A stretch of 64,000 nt of DNA, taken from assembly GCF_049999945.1 (NCBI RefSeq), contig NZ_JBLYUB010000018.1, forward strand, positions 1-64,000. The letters run 5' to 3'. The translations under genes were made by a program, and so were the position numbers. Positions 1 to 7,427 of the stretch are shown here, piece after piece. Source of the DNA: Planosporangium spinosum. GTDB lineage: Bacteria > Actinomycetota > Actinomycetes > Mycobacteriales > Micromonosporaceae. Positions within the stretch are counted from its first letter, which is position 1. Each line of letters opens with the position of its first letter. The notes beneath the pieces were generated by a model. It saw only the letters and a program-made list of their open reading frames with translations, had not been told where the DNA came from and did no database searches.

Positions 1-66
1 GTCCGCCGACGCCACCCGGCCCGGCGACAACACCCCCCGGATCATGCGTGCTACAGGGGCAGTCAG

Positions 67-843
67 TCATACCGGGCCGAGCGACCGAGCAGTCCCCGGC
101 TGGGGACGATCAAAAAGGTAACGGGCGGTCCAGCCGCGTTCGGGGCCTTCCTGCAGGACGAAGATTAGGCCGGTCACCGCGATCGCGGAGACCAGAGCGC
201 CGGTGGTGTCGAATCGGTGGGGCGAGGTCTCGCGGGAGTTGGGGACCGACTTGAGCGTCATGGCCAGGGCCGCGGCGACGAGGACGGCCGGTAGGACGAA
301 CAGCCAGCGCCAGTCGGCGACGTCGACGAGGAGCGCGGACAGGAACATGCCCAGGATGCCGCCGCCTCCGGCGATGCCGGTCCACACGCCGATCGCCTTG
401 CCGCGCTGTTGTTCGGGGAAGGTGGAGGTGATGACGGCAAGCGTGATCGGCATGATCATTGCGGCGCCGATACCGCCGGCCGCGCGGGCGGCGAGCATCA
501 CTTCCGCATTCGGGGCCAGTCCCGCAACGGCGGTGGCGATGCCGAAGACCCCCAGTCCGGCGATGAGCATGGGCTTGCGGCCCAGGCGGTCGCCCAGTGC
601 GCCGAGCGGCAGCAGCAGCGCTGCCAGGACCAGGGTGTAGATGTTGATGATCCACAGGACCGTGCTCTGGGACGCGCCGAATTCCACAGCCATGTGGGTC
701 TGCGCGACATTGAGTCCGGTCACCGAGGCGATGACCGCCATCAGGGCGATGGAGACGGCGGTAAGGACCTTGCGCAGCTGACGTGCGTCGCGGAAGCCCT
801 CCCCGCTGGCCTGCGCGGCTCGTGCGGGCTGGTTTGTACTCAT
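67..843 (-). pseudogene. Truncated MFS drug-efflux transporter (N-terminal part only)
   Basis: This encodes the first 258 residues of a major facilitator (DHA2/EmrB-like, proton-driven efflux) transporter. At least six hydrophobic helices and the loop motif GDRLGRK (about residues 75-81) are visible. Such proteins normally have 12-14 helices and 400-500 residues. Here the reading frame leaves family-like sequence just after GWTAR and stops at 67-69 behind about 16 unrelated residues, and bases 1-66 do not restore it in another frame. The ATG at 843 is preceded by GAGAGGAAATCC, a fair ribosome site. It lies 128 bp downstream of the reductase gene on the same strand, so the two were probably one operon. 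I infer that a rearrangement removed the 3' half and that the product is non-functional. Confidence 0.75.
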
Positions 844-971
844 GGATTTCCTCTCAAAGGGCATGCCGAGATAGCGCCGGGGCAGGGCCGGTCGCCGAGC
901 AGAACGAGGGGTGGTGGGGCACCGCGCGCATCGCCACACGGTCGAGCGGCGGCAGGTGCCGGGCCGGGATA

Positions 972-1982
972 TCAGGGGCGCGTGCCGCCCGGGGCTGCGT
1001 GGAGGGCCGCGTCGGCGTCCGCGGTGGCCAGTACGCTGTTGATGTGGGCGCCAGCCAGGGCTCCGGCCGCTGCGGCGGCGCCGACCTGGGCGGTGAGGTC
1101 GGTGGCGTTGCCGGCCACCCACACACCCGGCACCTCGGTGGTGCCGGCCATGCCGGTGGCGAAGCCGCTGCCCATGTTGTTGGGCAGATCCCGCATCGGC
1201 AGGCACAGACCTTCCAGGCCCTGGGCGCGGGCCTGCATCTGCGTGGCAACTGCGAGGACGCGGCGGGCCACGACCTGGCCGTCGGCCAGGCGCACCCAGG
1301 CGAGGGCACCGTCCTCGTCGTTGACGACCTCCTTGACCGCTGTCTCGATGATGCGGATGCCGCGGGCAGTGAAGCGGGCCCGGGTGTCCTCATCCAGGTC
1401 AGTGCCGTGGGTGAAGTAGGTCAAATCCTCAGTCAGCTGACGGAACAGAAGCGCATGGCCGATGGAGGCCGGGCCGGTGGCGAGGATGCCGATGGGCTTA
1501 TCGCGCACCTCCCAGCCGTGGCAGTACGGGCAGTGCACCACACTGCGCCCCCAGTGCTCGGCGAGCCCGGGCACCTCGGGCAGCACATCCGTGAGGCCGG
1601 TGGCCACCAGGATGCGGCGAGCGGTGATCATGTGACCGTCGGCGAGGGAGACGGTGAACCGCAGGTCCCCGTCCACCGACGGGGATGCAGGCTCGGCCGA
1701 GATCACCTCGCCGAAGACGATGCGCCCGCCGTACTGGCGTACCTGCTCCCGGCCCCGCTGGAGGATCTCGGCGGGTGGGGTGCCGTCCAGGACGATGAAG
1801 CCGTGCATGGCCTTCGCGGGCGCGTTGCGTGGGGAGCCGTTGTCGATCACGACGACCGAGCGGCGGGAGCGGGCGAGCATCAGCGCACCGTTCAGCCCTG
1901 CGGCGCCCCCGCCGATCACCACCACGTCGACCGGAGCCTCGGGCAGTGCGTCGCTCGCGTACGGAGAAGCTGTCACGGCCAT
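972..1982 (-). CDS. Thioredoxin-reductase-like FAD/NAD(P)H oxidoreductase
   Basis: This is a 336-residue pyridine nucleotide-disulfide oxidoreductase of the TrxB-like class, a cytosolic FAD enzyme that passes electrons from NAD(P)H to a disulfide. The N-terminal FAD-binding motif VVIGGGAAGLNGA is near residue 20. The redox-active pair is in HCPYCHGWE near residue 150. The C-terminal FAD motif (VWVAGNATD) is followed by the usual helix that ends the fold. The ATG at 1982 was chosen because AAGAAGG lies upstream and the fold starts soon after; an ATG at 2033 is possible. No thioredoxin gene is adjacent. The gene is divergent from an XRE-cupin regulator and followed by the broken MFS gene. This grouping with a methyltransferase recurs in actinomycetes, but the substrate is unknown. 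Confidence 0.85.
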   Translation of the reverse strand: MAVTASPYASDALPEAPVDVVVIGGGAAGLNGALMLARSRRSVVVIDNGSPRNAPAKAMHGFIVLDGTPPAEILQRGREQVRQYGGRIVFGEVISAEPASPSVDGDLRFTVSLADGHMITARRILVATGLTDVLPEVPGLAEHWGRSVVHCPYCHGWEVRDKPIGILATGPASIGHALLFRQLTEDLTYFTHGTDLDEDTRARFTARGIRIIETAVKEVVNDEDGALAWVRLADGQVVARRVLAVATQMQARAQGLEGLCLPMRDLPNNMGSGFATGMAGTTEVPGVWVAGNATDLTAQVGAAAAAGALAGAHINSVLATADADAALHAAPGGTRP

Positions 1983-2063
1983 GGCTCCTGCCCTTCTTTG
2001 TGGGTGGCCCGACACGATGCGGACCATCTGCAAACGACGCTAACCAGATTTGCACTCAGGGCA

Positions 2064-2087
2064 TATAGTTTTGCCTATGACGCAAGA
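2064..2087 (+). promoter_or_regulatory. Probable promoter and XRE operator, TTTTGC-N7-GCAAGA
   Basis: TATAGT at 2064-2069 is a plausible -10 element only 7 bp before the regulator's ATG at 2077, so the mRNA may be leaderless. An inverted repeat, TTTTGC (2069-2074), 7 bp, GCAAGA (2082-2087), spans the start codon. Nearly the same repeat lies upstream of the methyltransferase at 2732-2750. A second inverted repeat, TGCAAA (2029-2034) and TTTGCA (2049-2054), lies in the same divergent intergenic region. Autoregulation by the XRE protein is inferred. Confidence 0.5.
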
Positions 2088-2667
2088 AGATAGAGATCTG
2101 GACAGCCTCGTACGCAAACGCCTCCGCGCTTTGCGGGTGGCGCAAGGCTGGTCCTTGGAGGAATTGGCCTCCCGCGCCCACCTCAGCCAGTCCTCACTAA
2201 GCCGTATCGAGAACGGCCAGCGCCGCCTCGCCCTGGATCAGCTGGTCACCCTCGCCCGCGCTCTGGACACCACGCTTGATCAGCTCGTGGAGACCGCCAC
2301 CGACGACGTCGTCACCAGCCCGACGATCGACAGCGCCCACGGGCGGATGCGCTGGACCGTCAAGGCAGACCCCGGGATGAGCGTGGTGCGCCAGCGCCTG
2401 GCCGACCCACCCCCCGAGAACCCGGCGCGCATGCGTGCCCACCCGGGGCACGAATGGCTCGTCGTCCTGTCCGGCACTGCGGTCCTCATGCTCGGCCACC
2501 GCCGCTACCGCCTTGAGACCAACCAGGCGGCCGAGTTCCCCACGATGATGCCGCACGCGATCGGTGCCGAGACAGGGCTCTGCGAGATCCTGGGGATCTT
2601 CGACCGCGACGCCCGCCGCGGCCACCAGCGCGACGGCGATGGCGAGGCTCAGAACTCTCCGGAATGA
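2077..2667 (+). CDS. XRE-family transcriptional regulator with C-terminal cupin
   Basis: This is a 196-residue DNA-binding regulator. Residues about 10-65 form a classical HTH_XRE domain (LEELASRAHLSQSSLSRIE). Residues about 110-180 form a small cupin barrel (PGHEWLVVLSGTAVLML), which in this architecture usually senses a small molecule. The ATG at 2077 is preferred to an upstream TTG at 2050 because it follows a -10-like TATAGT and gives the normal short N-terminus. It is divergent from the reductase gene and upstream of the methyltransferase. The inverted repeats at 2069-2087 and 2732-2750 suggest that it controls both itself and the methyltransferase. The effector is not identifiable. Confidence 0.85.
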   Translation: MTQEDRDLDSLVRKRLRALRVAQGWSLEELASRAHLSQSSLSRIENGQRRLALDQLVTLARALDTTLDQLVETATDDVVTSPTIDSAHGRMRWTVKADPGMSVVRQRLADPPPENPARMRAHPGHEWLVVLSGTAVLMLGHRRYRLETNQAAEFPTMMPHAIGAETGLCEILGIFDRDARRGHQRDGDGEAQNSPE

Positions 2668-2731
2668 CGACCCCGCCCACTGCCTCAGCCTCGGCGCCCT
2701 ATTGCGCGTCGGGCAGCACACCACACCATCG

Positions 2732-2750
2732 TCTTGCGTAAAATGCAAGA
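2732..2750 (+). promoter_or_regulatory. Second XRE-type operator, TCTTGC-N7-GCAAGA
   Basis: An inverted repeat with TCTTGC at 2732-2737, a 7-bp spacer, and GCAAGA at 2745-2750 lies 41 bp upstream of the methyltransferase start. It matches the repeat over the regulator's own start in half-site and spacer length. I infer that the XRE-cupin protein binds here. Confidence 0.5.
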
Positions 2751-2791
2751 TCTAGTGCCAGAGGCGCATAGTCGCCCCTAGGGTGAGATCC

Positions 2792-3664
2792 ATGAGTCAC
2801 GCACACATCCACACCCCCCAGCACAGCGGTTCACACGGGCACCACCACGAACACGGAACCGACGGCCAAGCAGAGATCCTCGACCTGGACGCCGAGGTCC
2901 TCGCCGAACACACCGCCTCCATTACCGCATGGCTGCCACTGCGGACCAGCCCACACCACATCGTGGATCTGGGCTGCGGCACAGGCGCCGGCACCTTCGC
3001 CCTCCTCGACCGCTGCCCCGACGCGCACATCACCGCCATCGACGCATCCGCCGACCACCTTCAGCGCCTGCGCACCAAGGCATGCGCCCGCGGCGTCCAG
3101 GACCGCGTGCGCACGGTACAGGCCGACCTCGACGAAGCCACCTGGCCCGACCTCGGCTCACCGGACCTGGTGTGGGCGTCGGCCTCGATGCACCACATGA
3201 CCCACCCAGACCGCGCACTGCGCACCGTCCACGACGCGCTCGCGCTCGGCGGCCTGTTCGCCGTCGTGGAACTGGCCGGCCACCCCCGTTTCCTGCCCGA
3301 CAACGCCCCCGAGGACCGACCCGGCCTCGAAGAGCGCGTCCATGCCGCGGCCGACTGCCTCCAAGCCGAACACATGCCCCACCGCGGCGCCGACTGGGGC
3401 CCGATGCTGACCGCCGCCGGCTTCACCGTCGAGGACCAGCGCACCGTCACCGTCAACATCGAAGGCTCGCACAGCGAGGCGATCAGCCGCTATGCCCTCG
3501 GCGTCCTGCAGCGCATCCGCAGTGTCATCGCCGACAGGCTCTCCGCCGAGGACCTCACCGCGCTCGACCAACTCCTCGACACCAGCAGCTCGCGCGGCGT
3601 CCTGCGCCGACGTGACCTGACAGTACGCACCGAGCGCACCGTCTGGGCCGCCCGCCGCAGCTGA
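2792..3664 (+). CDS. Class I SAM-dependent methyltransferase with His-rich N-terminus
   Basis: This is a 290-residue cytosolic methyltransferase. The SAM-binding motif I (VDLGCGTGAGTFALL) is near residue 55, followed by the acidic strand ITAIDAS and the post-motif region DLVWASASMHHM. The first 25 residues are unusually rich in histidine (HIHTPQHSGSHGHHHEH), which could bind a metal; this is inference. The ATG at 2792 has GGGTGAG 4 bp upstream; an in-frame GTG at 2783 is an alternative. It lies downstream of the XRE-cupin gene with its own operator-like repeat. Substrate and product are unknown. Confidence 0.82.
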   Translation: MSHAHIHTPQHSGSHGHHHEHGTDGQAEILDLDAEVLAEHTASITAWLPLRTSPHHIVDLGCGTGAGTFALLDRCPDAHITAIDASADHLQRLRTKACARGVQDRVRTVQADLDEATWPDLGSPDLVWASASMHHMTHPDRALRTVHDALALGGLFAVVELAGHPRFLPDNAPEDRPGLEERVHAAADCLQAEHMPHRGADWGPMLTAAGFTVEDQRTVTVNIEGSHSEAISRYALGVLQRIRSVIADRLSAEDLTALDQLLDTSSSRGVLRRRDLTVRTERTVWAARRS

Positions 3665-3799
3665 CCCCGAACCCTGACCGGCTTCGGCCTGGATCCCCGC
3701 GATCGAGATCTCCTCTGCTATGGCGATCATCTGGCAGTTCCCTGCCGACCACGCCACCAGCGAACTCGTAACGGGGGGGACTAGATGATTGATGCCTAG

Positions 3800-3821
3800 T
3801 ACGGCAGCCGCCGTTTGAGAT
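3800..3821 (+). repeat. Left terminal inverted repeat of the IS701-family element
   Basis: These 22 bp match the reverse complement of 5239-5260 with two differences. The CTAG at 3796-3799 immediately outside is one copy of the target duplication. Confidence 0.9.
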
Positions 3822-3832
3822 GCCGCTGATGG

Positions 3833-5239
3833 ATGGGGGTAGACGCGAGGCGACCACCGCCTGATCATCTGTCTGTTGTGGACAAAACTTCAGATTTGGC
3901 GGTGGCCGCAGGCCACAGCGTAGACCCCGCCGGGTGGCAACAGGTACTGGCCGGAGTGCTCGCCTCGTTCGCAGGCCGGTTCGGGCGGGTCGAACCACGC
4001 CGCGCGGCGGCGGCGTTCGTAACCGGGCTGCTGGCCGACCTGGAGGTCAAGACGTGCTGGCAGCTGGCCGAACACGCCGGGCACGCCCGGCCGGACGCGA
4101 TGCAGCGACTGCTGTACCGGGCGGTCTGGGACGCCGACGCCGTCCGTGACGACCTGCGGCAGATGATCACGGACCGGTTCGCCGCCCCGGACGCGGTCCT
4201 GGTGGCCGACGACCTGAAGAAGGGCACGCATTCGGTCGGGGGGCAACGCCAGTACACCGGCATCGCCGGCCGGACCGAAAACGCCCAGGTCGGAGTGTTT
4301 GTGACCTACGCCGGCCGGCACGGGCACACCCTGATCGACCGCCGGGTCTACCTGCCGACGTCATGGACCGACGACGGGGACCGCCGCCGGGCCGCCGGTG
4401 TCCCGAACGAGGTCGGGTTCGCCACCCGAGCCGACCTGGCCGCCGACATGATCACCGCCGCGGTCGCCGCTGGCGTGCCAGCCGGATGGGCCGCCGCGGA
4501 CGAGGCCTACGGCAACAGCACCGCGTTCCGCGCCCACCTGCGACACCTGCGGTTGGGCTACGTCCTCGCGGTTTCGCGTAGCCACCTCGTCCCGCTCGAC
4601 GGCGGCAAGGTCAAGGTTCGCGTTGATCGGGTCGCCGTCGACCTGCCCACCTCGGCCTGGCAGCGCCGTTCGGCCGGGGCCGGGTCGAAAGGGCCCCGCT
4701 GCTACGAGTGGGCGTGGCTGGGTGAGGTCAGCACCGACGCCGACCCCGACGACGGCGGCCACCACAGCCTGCTGATTCGCCGCAACACCACTACCGGCGA
4801 GCTGGCCTTCTACCGCTGCTGGACCCCGCAGCCGGCCACGTTGGCCCGGCTCGTGCGGGTGGCCGAGATCCGGTGGACCGTCGAGGAGTCCTTCCAGGCC
4901 GCCAAGAGCCAGGTCGGCCTCGACCAGCACCAGGTCCGCCGTTGGGACTCCTGGCACCGGTTCACCATCCCCGCCCTGACCGCCCTGACCGCCCTGGCCG
5001 CCCTCGCCGTGCTGGCGATCTGCGCGGCCGACGCCGCCAGCACGGCCGGCCACGCCAGCGACACCGGTCTGATCAAGCCGACGGTCAACGAAGTCCGCCG
5101 CCTGATCAACACCTTCCTCATTCGCCCGAGCCGCGACCTCGCTCACCGATTGCACTGGTCACACTGGCGCCCAAGACACCAGGCCCAAGCCCGACGCGCA
5201 CACTACGCCAGACGCCTCGGCCTCGAACTTCAGCCGTGA
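3833..5239 (+). CDS. IS701-family DDE transposase
   Basis: This is a 468-residue transposase that cuts and joins the element ends. A first catalytic aspartate lies in DAVLVADDLKKGTHSVG (about residues 122-138), a second in GWAAADEAYGNS (about residues 221-232), and the glutamate in EIRWTVEESFQAAK (about residues 343-356). The YxxxxE-like context IRWTVEE is typical of IS701/IS4-like enzymes. The ATG at 3833 has a weak ribosome site, and a GTG near 3878 would give a slightly shorter protein. The stop codon lies inside the right terminal repeat. Length is normal for the family and no frameshift is seen. Confidence 0.92.
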   Translation: MGVDARRPPPDHLSVVDKTSDLAVAAGHSVDPAGWQQVLAGVLASFAGRFGRVEPRRAAAAFVTGLLADLEVKTCWQLAEHAGHARPDAMQRLLYRAVWDADAVRDDLRQMITDRFAAPDAVLVADDLKKGTHSVGGQRQYTGIAGRTENAQVGVFVTYAGRHGHTLIDRRVYLPTSWTDDGDRRRAAGVPNEVGFATRADLAADMITAAVAAGVPAGWAAADEAYGNSTAFRAHLRHLRLGYVLAVSRSHLVPLDGGKVKVRVDRVAVDLPTSAWQRRSAGAGSKGPRCYEWAWLGEVSTDADPDDGGHHSLLIRRNTTTGELAFYRCWTPQPATLARLVRVAEIRWTVEESFQAAKSQVGLDQHQVRRWDSWHRFTIPALTALTALAALAVLAICAADAASTAGHASDTGLIKPTVNEVRRLINTFLIRPSRDLAHRLHWSHWRPRHQAQARRAHYARRLGLELQP

Positions 5240-5260
5240 TCCCAAACGGCGGCTGCCGCA
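5239..5260 (-). repeat. Right terminal inverted repeat of the IS701-family element
   Basis: This is the counterpart of 3800-3821. Position 5260 is the last base of the element, and the second CTAG copy follows at 5261-5264. The transposase stop codon (5237-5239) touches it. Confidence 0.9.
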
Positions 5261-5439
5261 CTAGGGCCGCGGACGGCGCGCAGCCGGGCTCCTCACGAGT
5301 GGCCCAACGGTGCGGCACTGACTACGCAGTGCACCAGTACTGGCCCCGGGGCGCGCACGCACGGCCAGCGCAGCAGGTGAGCGAACCTGACCACCCACCG
5401 GCGTTACCGGGGGATTTTCGGGGGACAGTTCAAATAATC

Positions 5440-5477
5440 AGAAGCCCTGATCAGCGTTTCCGCTGATCAGGGCTTCT
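5440..5477 (-). terminator. Intrinsic terminator of tRNA-Arg
   Basis: A perfect 17-bp stem (5440-5456 with 5461-5477) and a 4-base loop lie just beyond the 3' end of tRNA-Arg. Read on the minus strand, the stem is followed by T-rich GATTATTTG. Confidence 0.85.
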
Positions 5478-5483
5478 GCCTTG

Positions 5484-5556
5484 CGCGCCCGAAGGGACTC
5501 GAACCCCTAACCTTCTGATCCGTAGTCAGATGCTCTATCCGTTGAGCTACGGGCGC
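5484..5556 (-). tRNA. tRNA-Arg (anticodon ACG)
   Basis: The minus strand folds as a cloverleaf with acceptor stem GCGCCCG/CGGGCGC and discriminator G. The anticodon arm TCTGA-CTACGGA-TCAGA has anticodon ACG (A34 normally edited to inosine), and the T-loop contains GGTTCGAGTCC. CCA is not encoded. Its 3' end faces the apparently acquired segment 1-5260, a common integration arrangement. Confidence 0.96.
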
Positions 5557-5591
5557 TGGCTGCTCGGCTAGTGTACACACCAGTCGAAGCG

Positions 5592-5682
5592 CGGAGGCTC
5601 CGGGATTCGAACCCGGGATGGGCTTTAAGACCCAAACCGCATTAGCAGTGCGGCGCCATAGACCAGACTAGGCGAAGCCTCC
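5592..5682 (-). tRNA. tRNA-Ser (anticodon GCT)
   Basis: A 91-base minus-strand cloverleaf with acceptor stem GGAGGCT/AGCCTCC, the long variable arm typical of serine tRNAs, and anticodon loop CTGCTAA (anticodon GCT, reading AGY codons). The T arm reads GGGTTCGAATCCC. It lies 35 bp upstream of tRNA-Arg on the same strand, so the two may be co-transcribed. Confidence 0.96.
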
Positions 5683-5942
5683 ACGATGACCACGAGGGCC
5701 ACCGCCGAACGAGGATACAGGGAAACTCCCGCCCCGCACAAAGCGGGTATCCCGCCGGCGAGCCGATCTTGGTTGACCAGGCCCACCGATCGAGCGGCAC
5801 CGTTCGGATGTGTCCTTGATTACAGTTTGGGTAGATCGTCGCCACACCACCCTGGCACGCACCTACCCCGGAGTCCAGACATCGTCGAATCCCGATGGCG
5901 TTTCGACGGGCAACCGGGCTTGTACAGCACTAATCTCGGACC

Positions 5943-7319
5943 ATGGAGGACGACAAAACGGCGGCCACCCCCCGGAAGCGCGCCGCCCAGGCGAAGCCGA
6001 ACGACACGTCGAACCCGTCCACGGCGAGCGGGCAACCGGCTGCCGGCGGGGCCGGGACGCCTCGGCCACGCAAGATCCCCCCGGCCACGTTCGTCCCGCC
6101 GATCGCCCCCGAGCCGGCCGCGCCACGGAAGCCCACCGCCGAACCGGCCGAGGCCACCGGGCCAGCCGACGCTACCGGGCCGGCCAAGGCCGTGGCACCG
6201 GCCACACCTGCGAAACGAACGAAGGCCACCGAGGCCGCCAGATCCACCGAGCCGGCCAAGGCAGCCAAGAAGGCGGCGAAGAAGGCCACGGCAGCGGTAC
6301 CGCCGGACACCACAGCGACCACCGACGCCGCCCAGCCGGCCGCACCATCCAGTCCGCCCCCGGCCCACGCACAACGCCCGGCTCCCGGGACGGCCGCTTC
6401 GTCGGCACCGGCAGCCCCGGCTTCCGCCCCTGCGACCGTGACACCCGTCACATCGGCTGACGCGACGCCCACCCGGAAGGCGGCCAAGGCGCCCGCCAGG
6501 AAGGCGCCGAAGAAGGCGACGGCCAGGCCCGCACCGGACCAGCCGTCGGCCCCACCCGCGCAGCCGCCCGTACCGCAGGACCGGCCGACCGCTCCGTCAA
6601 CGGGGACCCCGGCGGTACCGGCGCACCTGCCGGCCCCGCTGGGAGAGCTTCCGACGCCGGCACGGCCGGCGCTGTGGCCGACCGTCAAGGCCAACCCGGG
6701 GTACGCGGCGGAACTGCTCGCGCTCGCGTGTGTCGAGCAGCTCGGGCCGCAGGCGCGGGCGCAGCTGGCCTGGCTGCGCGACACGTACCCGCACGCGACC
6801 GCTGGCGGACTGGCCCGGATCGCGACGGCCCGGGCGGTGCGCCAGGCGCGTACCCAGGGCGCGCTGGCGGGTCTGCTCGGACCCACGGCGGTACTCGCCG
6901 CGACGGCGGGCCTGTTGTGGACCCAGGCGCGGCTCGTGCTCGACCTCGCGGCGGTGTACGGACGGGACCCGGCCGACCGCGACCGCGCCGGCGAACTGCT
7001 CGTGCTCCTGCGGGTACATCCGGATCTGGGTGCCGCCCGGGAGGCCCTCGACGCCGCGAGCCGGGCCGTGGAGGATGCCACGGGCCGGATCACGGAGGAT
7101 GCCGCGAACGGCACGGCCACGCACGGCGTCGGGGCCGGCGAGCCGAACCAGGTGACGCTCCCCCTGCTCAAGGTCGCCGGCCGGGCCCTGGTCCGGATGG
7201 CCACGGCCCGTCGGGCGGCCCGGCTCGTGCCGGGCGCGGGGGCGGTGCTCACGGCGATCCTGGACGGCCGCGGCACCGAACAGTTGGCGGCCCGCGCGGC
7301 GAAGTTCTACCGCGAGTAG
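5943..7319 (+). CDS. Ala/Pro/Lys-rich protein with C-terminal EcsC-like domain
   Basis: This 458-residue protein has two parts. Residues 1 to about 235 are low-complexity and rich in Ala, Pro, Thr and Lys, with KKAAKKA-type runs resembling histone-H1-like tails. Residues about 240-458 are folded, with an internal helical segment GALAGLLGPTAVLAATAGLLW and an ending of the type ARLVPGAGAVLTAILDGRG...FYRE, which resembles EcsC-family proteins. The ATG at 5943 follows two tRNA genes on the other strand, and no strong ribosome site is seen. Function is unknown. The basic tail could bind nucleic acid or polyanions, but that is inference. The EcsC assignment is from remembered family features. Confidence 0.65.
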   Translation: MEDDKTAATPRKRAAQAKPNDTSNPSTASGQPAAGGAGTPRPRKIPPATFVPPIAPEPAAPRKPTAEPAEATGPADATGPAKAVAPATPAKRTKATEAARSTEPAKAAKKAAKKATAAVPPDTTATTDAAQPAAPSSPPPAHAQRPAPGTAASSAPAAPASAPATVTPVTSADATPTRKAAKAPARKAPKKATARPAPDQPSAPPAQPPVPQDRPTAPSTGTPAVPAHLPAPLGELPTPARPALWPTVKANPGYAAELLALACVEQLGPQARAQLAWLRDTYPHATAGGLARIATARAVRQARTQGALAGLLGPTAVLAATAGLLWTQARLVLDLAAVYGRDPADRDRAGELLVLLRVHPDLGAAREALDAASRAVEDATGRITEDAANGTATHGVGAGEPNQVTLPLLKVAGRALVRMATARRAARLVPGAGAVLTAILDGRGTEQLAARAAKFYRE

Positions 7320-7427
7320 GCCACGGTTCTCGCGCGCAGCGGTTTCACCGCGCACAGCGGTTTCACCGCGCACACGCTGGTGCCCCGGCTACCGGGACGG
7401 TAACCGGGGCACCAGCCGGACCCTGCC

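Larger units (their letters stand above)
3800..5260 (+). mobile_element. Complete IS701-family insertion sequence (1461 bp)
   Basis: The element carries one DDE transposase gene. Its ends are 22-bp inverted repeats (3800-3821 and 5239-5260) that differ at two positions and read T-R-CGGCAGCCGCCGTTTG-R-GAT from each outside end. A direct CTAG duplication flanks it at 3796-3799 and 5261-5264. A 4-bp YTAR-type target duplication is characteristic of IS701-family elements. Intact ends, target duplication and an uninterrupted transposase suggest a recent and possibly still active insertion. Confidence 0.93.

Noticed and set aside
5261..5440. Remnant of an integrase gene beside tRNA-Arg
   Set aside because: No frame in this segment shows tyrosine-recombinase motifs, and the codons read do not resemble an integrase end.
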